Positions 1 to 10,462 of a stretch of 39,570 nucleotides of DNA are shown here, in pieces. The position numbers and the translations under genes were made by a program. The DNA is taken from NCBI GenBank assembly GCA_014904845.1, contig MU119599.1, positions 1 through 39,570 of the forward strand. Direction: 5' to 3'. The notes under the pieces were generated by a model. That model was not told the DNA's origin, did no database searches, and saw only the letters and a list, made by a program, of their open reading frames with translations. The DNA is from Acephala macrosclerotiorum (lineage: Eukaryota > Ascomycota > Leotiomycetes > Helotiales > Mollisiaceae). Numbering within the stretch: the first letter of the stretch is position 1; every line of letters begins with the position of its first letter.

Positions 1-96
1 ATAAAATAAATAAAATAAATAAAATAAATAAAATAAATAAAATAAATAAAATAAATAAAATAAATAAAATAAATAAAATAAATAAAATAAATAAAT
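1..96. repeat. 9-bp A/T microsatellite at the window edge
   Basis: The first ~96 bases alternate TAAAA and TAAA, giving a near-perfect 9-bp unit (ATAAATAAA), about ten copies. The array probably continues to the left of the window. Confidence 0.9.
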
Positions 97-3000
97 ATAA
101 TAAATTTAAAAATAAATTTTTTTAATCGATTTAAATTAATTATATTTTTAAAACGATTTCGAAATTTATATAATTATTTAATTTTTTAATATTAAACTCG
201 AAATTAATTTTTTAAATAAATACGTATATAAATTCGAATTAAAAATTTTAATACGCGAATTTTATATTTTTAAATAAATTTAATTATATTTTTAAATAAT
301 TTAATTTTATATTATTAATTTTATATATTATTATAATTTTTTAATTTGATTAAATATTTGAAATTATTTTTATTATTATATTAAATATATTTTTTATTAA
401 TAGTTTTTTTTAAATTTTTAAAATTTTTAATTATTATATTTATTATTTAAATTAATATTAATTAATTTTATAATATTTAATTTTAATTTATTATACGAAT
501 TTTTATTTTTTAATATAAAATATAAATAAACAATAAAAATAATTAAATAAATTTTTTAATAAAAAAATAATTGCAATTTATATATAAAGTAATTAATACG
601 TTTTTTAATAAAAAAAATTTAATTTATTATTTTACTAATTTTAAATTTAAATAATTTAAAATTTTATAATTTTTATAAAATTTAATATATATTAAATCGT
701 TAATATTTATTATAAACGATTTATATTTAAAATTGTATCGTTTTTTAATAAATTTAATAATAAAATTAATAATTGATTATATGTTTTATTAATAAAATTT
801 TCAAATAATTTTAAAAATATTAAAAAAATTTAATTTGTATAAAAATAATAAAATTGTATTTATTTTATAATTGATAATAATAATAATTTAATATAAAATA
901 ATAAAAATTGATTTCGATTTTTTATATAATACGTTTTAATAATTTATTTGTTTATAAATATTAAATAATAAATATTTATAATTTTATATTTATAAATTTA
1001 AAAATAATTTATTAAAATTTAAAAATAAATTTTTTATTTTAATTATAAAATACGAATATTATAATTAAAATTATAATTTAATTTTCGATTATATATATAA
1101 TATATTTTGAAATAAAAATTTTTTTTTAAAGAATTTGTAAAATATTAATATTAAATAATTAAAAAAATTAAAATTTTTAATTTTTTATAATTAAAAAATT
1201 AAAAATAAAATTAATTGCGATTATTATAAAAATTTTTAATTTAATATAAATTAATTATAAAAAATCGTATATTAAAAATTGTAAAGTTTTATTATAAAAA
1301 CAATTTAAATAATAAATTAAATATTCGATTAATTTTTTTATTAATTTACGAATTATAAAATTCGATAATTTTTATTTTATTTTTTTAAAATTGAAATAAT
1401 ATTTATTATAAATTTTCGAGAGAATATCGTAAAATATAATTTTCGAAATATAAAAACGATTAAAGTTTTTGTAAAAAATATAAAATAATAAATTATTTTA
1501 TAAAAAAAAAAAATTTATCGATTTAAATTTTTTTAAAAAAAAATTTTAATTAAAAAACTTTAAATTTTTATAAATTTTAATTTGTATTTTAAATTAATAA
1601 TAATTTTCGAGAATAAATAAAAATTAAATTAAAAAAAATATTTGAAAATTATAATAAATTTTATATTAATTTTAATAATATTAAAAACAAATAAAAAATT
1701 TTAATTATAAATATTTTTTATTATTAAATAATTTATTAAAATTTAAATAAAATATTTATTATTTTAAATTATAATTCGAAATTTTTTATAAATATATATT
1801 AAATATATTATTTTGAATTTAATAAAATAATAATATTTTTTAATAAAAAAAATTAATTTATTTAAAAATAATACGAATTAAATTATAAAAATTAATAAAT
1901 TAAAAAGATTTAAAATTAAAATATAATTTTAAAATCGATTTTAAAAATATTAATTTAAAAAAAACGATTTATTTAAATTATAATAAATTAATATATATTT
2001 ATTTGATAAATAAATTTAAAAAAATTTTATAATATTTTTTTTAAATTTGTAAATTCTTATATAATATACGCGTAAAAAGTTTTTTTTTGTTTTTTTTTAT
2101 AATTTTTCTTTTTCGTATAAATATTTGTATTTTATATTATTATAATAATTTCAATATTTGCGTATAAAATAATATATAAAATCGAAATTAATTTATTATT
2201 TTTAAATATATTTTTAAAAATTTAAAAAAATTAAAAAAAAACGAAATTTTTAATTATTATTATTTGTTTTTCGATTATAAATATATTTTTACGAATAAAA
2301 TAAAAATTTTATATAAATTATATTTTTAAAATTTTTTAAAATTTTTTTTTTAATATAATATTAAATATATATCGAAAATCGTTATTTTATTAATAAATTT
2401 TATATTGATAATAAAATAAAAAATTTTTTTTTTTTAATTATTTTTTAAATTATAAATATAAAATAATCGAAAAATATTAATTAAATTATTTATTCGAATT
2501 TGTTTTTATTATATATAATATCGAATATTTTATTAATAATTTTTTGATTTTTTATATTAATAAAATATTTATTATTAATAATTTTTATATTTTATTAATT
2601 TTCGATTAATAAAATAAATATATATAATTTAAATAAAAAATCGATAAAATTTTTATTAATTTAATAAATTATAAATTCGTTAATTAAAATCTCGAATTGA
2701 ATTACGAATTTTGAATTTACGATGTATATATAAATACTATTATTTAATACGATTTTTAAAACGTCAATTGATTTAATAATATTATTAGAGAATAATTAAT
2801 TATTATTTAATATTTTTTTATTTACGAGTATAATAATTTCGTTCGAAATTTATTCGTTTTTATTCGAAATTAATTCGATTATATAATAATCGTTTTTTTC
2901 GTATTTTTAATATATTTTTAATTTAATTTTTCGTTTAATTAATAAATTAATAAAATTTAAATTCGTAATAATAACGATATTTATTTTATTTATAATAATA

Positions 3001-6000
3001 TTATAAATATATACGTATTAAATAAAAAATATATAATTAATATTATAATGATTTTTTAAAATAAAATTATAATATTTTTTACGTATAAAGTTTTTTTTTT
3101 TAATATAAAAACTTTTTATAAAAATTTGAATCAATATAATTAAATTTTCGTATAAATCGACGATAAATATATAATTTTTATAATTTAATTTTTTTTAATA
3201 TAAATATAAAAATTTATTATTTAAAAAAAATTTAAAATTTAATTTTTTAATTATTTATATACGAATTTTAATTTTATTGAATATATTTTATTTTTTAATT
3301 ATTTTAAATAATTCGTTTATTAAATTTTATTAATTCGTCGATTTTTAAAATTATAATTAATTCAAATTTATTAATAAATAAATTTAATATAAATTGTATT
3401 TATTTTTTATTGATTAAAAAACGAAAATAATTAAAATTAATATATATATTATATAATTTATTATTTATTTTTAATTTGATTTTTGTTATTACGTATATAT
3501 ATTTTATTATAAAATTATTTGAAATTTTCGTAAAAATTGTTTTAATAAATCATTGAAATAAAAAATAGTTTTTTGTTTATTATATTTATTAATTTTTTAT
3601 ATATTATTAATATTATATTTATTGATTTTTTCGATTTTTAATAAAAAAATTTAATAAAATCGATTAATATTATAAAAGTTTTTATAAATATATTTAAATA
3701 ATTAAATTTTCAATAAAAAGTTTTTTTTATATTTATAATAAAAAGTTTTTTTTAATAATATTAATAAAATAAATTATATCGATAATAATTTTTTTTTCGA
3801 TTAAAATTTCGAATTATATCGAATTAAAATTTAATTTTTTAATAAAATTTTTTTTTATTTTTTTTAATTTTTTATTATAATTAATTTTAATTTCTATAGA
3901 AATATCGTAGAAATTATTATCGATTTAATATATATCGTCGTATTAATAATATTATTTAAATTTATAATTATTATTATTAAATTTTTATTAATTTTAATAA
4001 AAGTTTAATTTGTAAATAAATTTATTATTTTCGATTTTTTCGAATTTTATTATTAGTATTAATAATACGAGTTTAAATTTTAATAATAATAAGATAATTT
4101 TTTATAATAATTTTTTATTATTAATTGATTTATTTTATTAAAAAATTTAATTAAAAAAAAATTAATAAAAATTTATATAAAATACGAAAAATTTAAATTA
4201 CGATTTAAATTATTTAATTTTTTAAATTTGAAATTACGTTTATTATTATTATTGAATTTAATAAAACGTTATTTTTTTTTTAAATTATTTTTTTAAATTT
4301 ATATTTTTATTATTATTTATTTTATAAAATTTTTAATTAAAATTATTTTAATTAATATTAAAAAAAATATACAAAGTTTTAAATTTATATTATTAAAAAC
4401 TTAAAATAATTATTAAATAAATTTATTAAAATTTATTATTTTTATAATATAAATAATATTTAATATATATTTTCAAATATTTTTTTTATTATAAATATTA
4501 TTTTTCGAATATATTTATTTTAAAAATTTATATAAAATTATAATTAAAATTATTTTGAATTTACAAATAAACGTATTAATTTATATAAAAATATTATTTT
4601 AATCGAATTTATAATTTTTTTTTTCGAGTTTAAATAATTTATTAAAATATTATATTAAAATTATATTATAAAAATAAATATAAAATTTTTATTTAATAAT
4701 TAAAATATATAATTTAATAATATTATTTTTATTTTAATTTACTAAAAAATAAATATTGTATTAATAAATATTTTATTCGATTGTAATATAATTATTTTTA
4801 TTATAAAAAAAATTTAAATTTAAATTAAAATAATTTATATTTTTTAATTTTTATTTTATATTAATAAAATTTCGATTATTATTATTATTATTATTCGTTA
4901 TATTTCGTATTTGAATTTAAAAAATAATAAAAATAATATTTTATATTTATATTAATATTTCGAGTATAAATTTTTTTTTTTAATATATAAAATTAAAATT
5001 ATATATATTTTTTTTATAATATTATTCGATAAAATCGTATAAAATTAATATTTTATTTCAAATTTTAAAAAAATCGAACGTTTTTTTTTTCGTAATATTA
5101 AAATTTTTAAAGTTTTTATAATTGTTTTTTTTTTTCGTTTTTAAATATATATTTCGATTTTCGAATTAATATAATAATTTTAATAATTATAATAAATTTT
5201 TTCAAAATTATATTAAAATTAATTTTATTTTGAATTTATACGTTTAAAATAAAAATATTTTTTCTATTTCATAAAATTAAAATAAAATAAATAAAAATTT
5301 AAAAAATATTAAATAATAAATTAAATAATTTCGATAGTTTGAAATTCGAAATCGTTAATATATTTATATTTAATTCGTTGAAACTTTTAAAAATCGTATA
5401 TAATCTTAATAATATTTTATATAATTAATATATTAATTATTAAAAAATAAAACGATAAACGAAAAATTATTAAAATCGCGTTTCGAAATAAATATAAAGT
5501 TTTAAAACGAATAAATTAATATTATTATTATTTGTTAAAAAAGTAATATATATAATAAAAAATAATTTATTTTATAAAATTATAATATAAAAATTAAATA
5601 CGATAAATTACGTTAAATTAAATTAAATTTTATTGTTTAATTTCGAGTTTTTTTTTACGTAATAAAATCGTTTAAAAAAAAATATAAAACAACGTATTAT
5701 ATTATAAAATATTAAAATATATATTAAATATTATTTTATATTTTAAATTTAATAATATATTTATTATAATAAATTATTATTATAATTTAATATATCGATA
5801 TATTATTAAAATATAAAAAAATTAATTAAATATATCGATATTTATTTTTTTATATTTTAATAGTTTTAATAAATCGATTAATCGTATTATAATAATATTA
5901 AATAAAAAAGTTTTTTTTTTCGTTTTAATTTTTAATTATTAAAAAATATAAAATTCGAAATAAATAAAATATTTATAAATTTAATTTTCAATCGTAATAT

Positions 6001-6890
6001 AAAACATAAATATTATAATAATAACGTTTTTATTAATAATTTTAAACAATTAAAAAAATGATTAAATTTTTTTCTTATATTTAATATTATTAAAAATTAT
6101 TTATTTAATAAAAGCGTTTATAAAATTTTTATTAAAAAAATAAAATAATTATATTATAATTTTTATTAATATATTTTAATAATTATATTTTTATTTTATT
6201 CGTTTATAATCGTTAAATATTTTTATTTTTATTAAAATAATATATTTTAAAAAAATAATTAATAATATTCGTAAAAATATTCGAATTAAAATAAAGAATT
6301 TTAAATTAAAAAAAGTTTAAATTATAATAATTTATAAATTAATATTTAAATATAAATCGAAAATCAAATAATTATTTATAGAGTTTATATATTTATATTA
6401 AAACAATATTTCGTTTTATCGTTTTCGTATAATTATTAATTACGTATTTTAATAATTATATTTAAAATTAACGAAGTTTTTTTTAAATATTTTAATAAAA
6501 ATATATTATTTTTTAAAGCGAAATAAAATAATAAATCGATTATCGAATAACGATTATTTAATTATATATAGCGAATATTTTTTAAATAAATTTTTATAAA
6601 AAGAATTATAAAAATTATAATAATTATTATATATAAAAATAAATTAAAAATATTTATCGCGTTTAATAATAATACTCGAATTAAAAATATTAATTTTTAT
6701 TCGATCGAAAATATTAATTATAAAAATTGTAAAATTTATTTAAAATAATAAAAGTTTAAAAATAAAAAATATTAAAAATAGTTTTAATATAATAATAAAT
6801 AAAATCGTCGTATTTTAAATAAAGTAATAATAATAATACTAGTATTTAAAAATTTAAATTCATTTAAAAAAATAAGAAATAGTTTATTGT
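1..6890. repeat. AT-rich RIP-type repeat block, left
   Basis: This stretch is almost entirely A and T and has no ORF of credible composition. Most remaining cytosines are in CpG. In 121-600 I counted 13 plus-strand cytosines, 10 of them in CpG. Loss of CpA/CpT with CpG spared is what RIP-like C-to-T mutation of repeats leaves behind in Pezizomycotina. I infer decayed transposons, but no family can be named by eye. Composition returns to normal gradually between about 6890 and 7030. Confidence 0.85.
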
Positions 6891-7090
6891 ATTTTATTTC
6901 GTCTAATTATAATTAATTAAAAGCTTTTTATTAGGTTTTTCCGCTTCGATTTTTTATTAAAACACTATAGTAAAACATTAAAATTATAATTTCAAAATCT
7001 TAAAAATCTAATTATTGAGCTGATTAATTTGGTCATTCGAGAATCTATTGATTAATTGACTGTCAATTGAAAAACTAAGCAACTAACTGG

Positions 7091-7112
7091 CTGATAACTG
7101 ATCAGTTATCAG
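7091..7112. repeat. 22-bp perfect palindrome at the compartment edge
   Basis: The half-site CTGATAACTGA is followed at once by its exact reverse complement, with no spacer. It lies about 200 bases inside the GC-normal edge of the gene island and about 140 bp upstream of the zinc-knuckle relic. It could be a dimeric protein-binding site or a remnant of a transposon end. The sequence does not say which. Confidence 0.75.
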
Positions 7113-7233
7113 TACTGACATCAGCTAGCTGACTTAATGACCACTCTGAGGGTAGGTTGAATTGATACTCTGATATATAAGAGCTCCATGCCGACTTGAG
7201 TTTCGATTTATAAGAGTGGCTGAGGAAACGTAA

Positions 7234-7948
7234 GTACAGAAAGACAGCAATGACGATGCACTCATTTATGCTAGAGGAGTCAATCGTGGTTGGATCAATG
7301 GACCACTCGCGGGGCATCAAGGGGAGAATTCACGCCGAGCTTCAACTACTAGGCAACATATGGGCCGGGAAAGAGGATACCGAGCCAAGCGCAAAGATTT
7401 AGAGGCTAAAGGGAGGGGAGGCGGCAGCGAATGCTACAACTGTGGCCAGGAAGGTCACGATAGATGGGTGAGCTAACCCTTTCTGATCGGTATCGAATCC
7501 CCTGACCATCTTCTCTTTTTACGCCGCTTCTAAGATCCAAAGTTGAGCTGGCACATGCGCTTAGGAGCGCCTGGTCGAAAACGTTATCAAATGCAGAAAT
7601 TGTGACAGGTGGTCGTTGCTCCGAGCGGTGCCCCAAGCCACAGGACTGGAGCAGAGTCATGTGCCCTCATTGCGAAGAAGTGGGACATGCAGCAAGGTCC
7701 CGCTGCCGATCGGGAGAGGCCGACAAAGAGGCTGCGAGGAACAGCTACAGCAGTAATACAGGCTATGGCGGGGATGCCCGGGGGGCGACGGGTGGAATGG
7801 TGGGGGCAATGCGGATGCTGCAAATAGCTTGGACAACGGTAGTGGCAATGGAGTTGCTACATGGGAGAGTGCAGGTGGAGAAGGAAAATGGTGCGGAGTT
7901 TCGAATGATGCAACAGGTGGTAGAGCAGAGAGCCGAGCCGCCTGGTAA
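7234..7948 (+). pseudogene. Zinc-knuckle (CCHC) nucleic-acid-binding protein, decayed C-terminal part
   Basis: An open frame from about 7234 gives a basic, Gly-rich stretch leading to the knuckle CYNCGQEGH (from 7432). After a likely intron (donor GTGAGC at 7468; acceptor uncertain, perhaps TTAG at 7561-7564) come KCRNCD (7589-7606), then CPKPQDWSRV and CPHCEEVGHAARSRC in a second frame. The tail (7784-7948) is Gly/Asn/Asp/Ala-rich, ends in Trp-TAA and lies back in the KCRNCD frame. This order matches the C-terminal half of the CnjB/Byr3-like fungal zinc-knuckle proteins. Damage seen: a frame change at 7606-7612, an Arg (CGT) where the knuckle needs its His, a second frame change near 7775-7783, and no visible fourth ligand for the first knuckle. 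The N-terminal half is absent and may lie in the AT-rich DNA. Sequencing error at the two indels is the alternative. Confidence 0.65.
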
Positions 7949-8348
7949 GGGAAGGGGGGTAGCTCGCCACATGAGTTGTGCACTATCAACTTCAGGATGC
8001 ACACTATTCAAAACCCTTCGCCTTTAATACAGCAGTGGAGATGTCGGAAATAGACACTGTGTATGCAGCATGTCTGAAAACACCAGATCCCCAGTGCCGG
8101 GAAAGAGCAGCAAAAGGAATGCACACCAAAGTCTGCATAATGATGGCACTTCGTGAACTTTCGCATCATGAAAAAAATACACCTCAAACGAAACAAATGA
8201 AAATAAGAAGGTTCGTACTTTCAGTGACAGCAAGAAGCGACTTTCCAGCTACAAAAGGGTTTCCGTTAACTTTGCCCACCTTTCGCAAACTAAACTCCAA
8301 CTCGAAGAAACGAGGACCGCCTGACGGAGCATCTGATATTTGGCCAAC
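7949..8348. other. Intergenic stretch
   Basis: Ordinary base composition, no recognisable gene. A plus-strand open frame (ATG at 8041) runs through much of it, but its residues look like chance translation. It could hold the 5' UTR or an unseen first exon of the next ORF. Confidence 0.4.
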
Positions 8349-8912
8349 ATGATCTCCTTTCGCACGGTTAAGCTTCTACCGCTCCTGGCGACCCCCCTCG
8401 ATACCACAGACAAAACAAATATAGGAAATGCGGTCATCAACAGCGCGAACACGTTCCGTCCAGGTCCAGCAGCAAAGACCTCGACGGCTCCAATCACATT
8501 TGCTCAAGTACAACAAATGCAAAAGATTTACAGCATCCGACGAGCCCATAATCTCGAATCTGTTGGCAGAATCGAGCTCTACGAGCAATGGAGCATCAAA
8601 ATCATCGAGATGATGGAGTTCTATGGCACTCGCCAGAAATGCCAGAACTGTGGTCATGGCCACAAGTCCGAAGGCACAGCAGTGCAGTGGATCAAGTGGC
8701 ATGGAACCTTGCTTGGCTTGAAAGTGGAGATACTCAGCGAGACGTCCTTCGACCTCTTGGTGTTCATGGCGAGAATCATCGAGGTTCATTACCACGAGCA
8801 TGTCCGAGGATCGGCATGCAAGAAGCACAGCGAGACGAGGGCAGAGAAGTGTCAGGATATCTCTGCTAAGAAGGATGAAGGAAACACAAAAGACGACAAG
8901 GATACTGAATGA
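8349..8912 (+). CDS. Hypothetical protein, 187 aa, unrecognised
   Basis: A single open frame from the first ATG (8349; A at -3) to TGA. I believe it is coding because third positions favour C and G as in neighbouring genes (ATC, AAG, GAG, CTC frequent). I recognise no family. The N-terminus is short, basic and hydrophobic, then Ser/Thr/Ala-rich to about residue 50. Residues 55-160 look like a folded alpha-helical domain rich in aromatic residues, with a Cys-x2-Cys-x-His-x-His cluster at 98-105 that could bind a metal. The C-terminal ~40 residues are charged (Lys/Glu/Asp). It lies between a zinc-knuckle relic and RidA, converging with RidA. A missing 5' exon, or its being a fragment of a larger lost gene, is possible. 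Confidence 0.5.
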   Translation: MISFRTVKLLPLLATPLDTTDKTNIGNAVINSANTFRPGPAAKTSTAPITFAQVQQMQKIYSIRRAHNLESVGRIELYEQWSIKIIEMMEFYGTRQKCQNCGHGHKSEGTAVQWIKWHGTLLGLKVEILSETSFDLLVFMARIIEVHYHEHVRGSACKKHSETRAEKCQDISAKKDEGNTKDDKDTE

Positions 8913-9198
8913 TTGAGTTGGATATAACGACGAAGGAGGATGCTGTCTGAAGGGCAGACGTCACTTGACGATGCAATATTTCCAAGCTGTGTTTGAAGTA
9001 ACTAGGCTGCTCATCGCGATACCTAGCATGCTCATGAAGGTTCTGTTAGCTATCAAACTATGGATCTTCTCAAACCCAAACAGCACAGAATTTGCATGCC
9101 AAATCAGACAAGCTCAAGACTGGACACGAACGCTAGAAGTGGGAATTTCTTGAAGTATTGTGATGAGTCGAGGTCAGGCCTCTTCTGCACGACATCCT
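8913..9198. other. Convergent intergenic region
   Basis: Separates the 3' end of the 187-residue ORF from the 3' end of RidA. I see no gene, repeat or RNA. It probably carries both 3' UTRs. Confidence 0.5.
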
Positions 9199-9777
9199 TT
9201 AAGGTAGAGCTACACATTCAATCTCAATATTCACCCCCTTCGGTAACTGCTTCACCGCTACACAGCTCCTCGCGGGGTTGTGTTTGATCCACTTCTCATA
9301 TTCGGCGTTCATCTCAGCAAAGTCACTCATGTCCGTGAGGAAGATTTGTGCTTTGACAATCTTGTCGAGGGATGAGCCGCCCTCGGCGAGGACAGCTGAT
9401 AGAGCCTTGAGAACCGCGGCTGTCTTCTCGCCCATCGTTCCTTGTACTATATTTCCCTGCGCATCTGCTGGAAGCTGGCCAGAACAGTAGATTGCATGTT
9501 TTGTTTTGATGGCTTGGCTTGAGGTTGGTTAGTCTTGGAGTGTAGTGGGATGGACGAGGTCATTTATACGAGTATGGCCCAACAGCTGCACCGGGTTAAC
9601 TAATGAAACACATAGTTTTCATCGGAACTTACGAGGCATGGCATTTTTGGTAAGAATGGGGACTATGTCGGACATTTTGCGTGGTTGAGAGTGGAGGTTG
9701 CGTGTGGACAATGTGGAGACAGATTCGAATCCCAAACTTCTTGTAGCTCGAGAAATTGTTCTCATGAACTGTGGCAT
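9199..9777 (-). CDS. MMF1: RidA/YjgF/Mmf1 family protein, mitochondrial, three exons
   Basis: RidA proteins hydrolyse reactive enamine/imine intermediates (2-aminoacrylate and related) formed by pyridoxal-phosphate enzymes. Yeast Mmf1 does this in mitochondria. Exons on the minus strand are 9777-9633, 9585-9570 and 9517-9199, with introns of 47 and 52 nt (GTAAGT..CAG and GTATAA..AAG; branch CTAAC in the second). The product is 159 aa. Family signatures: GPYSQAI (51-57), YCSGQLP (64-70), Arg137 in NPARSCVAV and Glu154 in the IEIECVALP C-terminus. Residues 1-34 are Arg/Ser-rich without acidic clusters, a good matrix-targeting presequence. A second in-frame Met (35) could give a cytosolic form. 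The middle exon is only 16 nt but encodes most of GPYS and restores frame, so it must be real. The gene is divergent from PMT4. Confidence 0.93.
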
Positions 9778-10462
9778 GTCGAAAGTGGCTCTCTTGTGTA
9801 TATTATGTGACCTTTGAGCAAGGTGGGGGAGAGTATCGATCAGGAAGTGAGATAACGGGATAATCACGTGATCGCACTTAGTTTTCGGCCTTTAACTGCA
9901 AGTGCATTCATTCATTCATTGATTGTATCGAGGATATTGTGTTATATTATACTTATGATTGGAACCCATTTCGGCACTTGGAGAGCTGCCATCTAAATGA
10001 CCGGACAATTGTAGTCGGAGATGTTGGTCAGTGTTTCTGGTCAGCCCCTGACTTCGACAGCTCCCGCTAAAATGATGGCGTGTCTGAAGAAGACACCTAA
10101 ACTTTAGCCTCCTTGAACCACACGCGGCTGGTCTGGGCACTGACTGCACTCGACTCGACTCGACTCGACTCGTCCGATTCACGAACATTTTCTGTTCACG
10201 AACGTCCCTTCACTTGCCTTCACTTCTCTTCCCTCTCGCAGTCAAGGTCAACGGCGAGCCTCTTGATCACCTTCGATCAATGCCATTTTCTTACACTCCT
10301 TGATTCTGGATCAGAAGAACCCTGCTGCATTTTGCTGTGAGTGCCACAATCGGTTTACCCCAGTCAAGTCAAGCCTTGAGCTCACCCAAGCTCCCCCTCG
10401 AGCTCCTGCTGACGACAATCTTCATCCGCAGTTTCCCTGTTTTTTAATTCAATTCATCCGCC
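9778..10462. promoter_or_regulatory. Divergent promoter region, RidA / PMT4
   Basis: A 685-bp region between two divergent start codons. It holds a short CATT run (about 9907-9920) and pyrimidine-rich stretches from 10200 to 10460 before the PMT4 start, typical of fungal promoters and 5' UTRs. No TATA box or specific factor site can be asserted. Confidence 0.55.
10148..10172. repeat. (ACTCG)5 tandem repeat
   Basis: Five perfect copies of ACTCG in the RidA/PMT4 intergenic region, about 290 bp upstream of the PMT4 ATG. A pentanucleotide microsatellite, likely length-variable. Confidence 0.9.

Noticed and set aside
8376..8828. A 150-codon minus-strand open frame
   Set aside because: It overlaps the plus-strand ORF 8349-8912, whose codon use fits the local genes much better. 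This is its antisense shadow.
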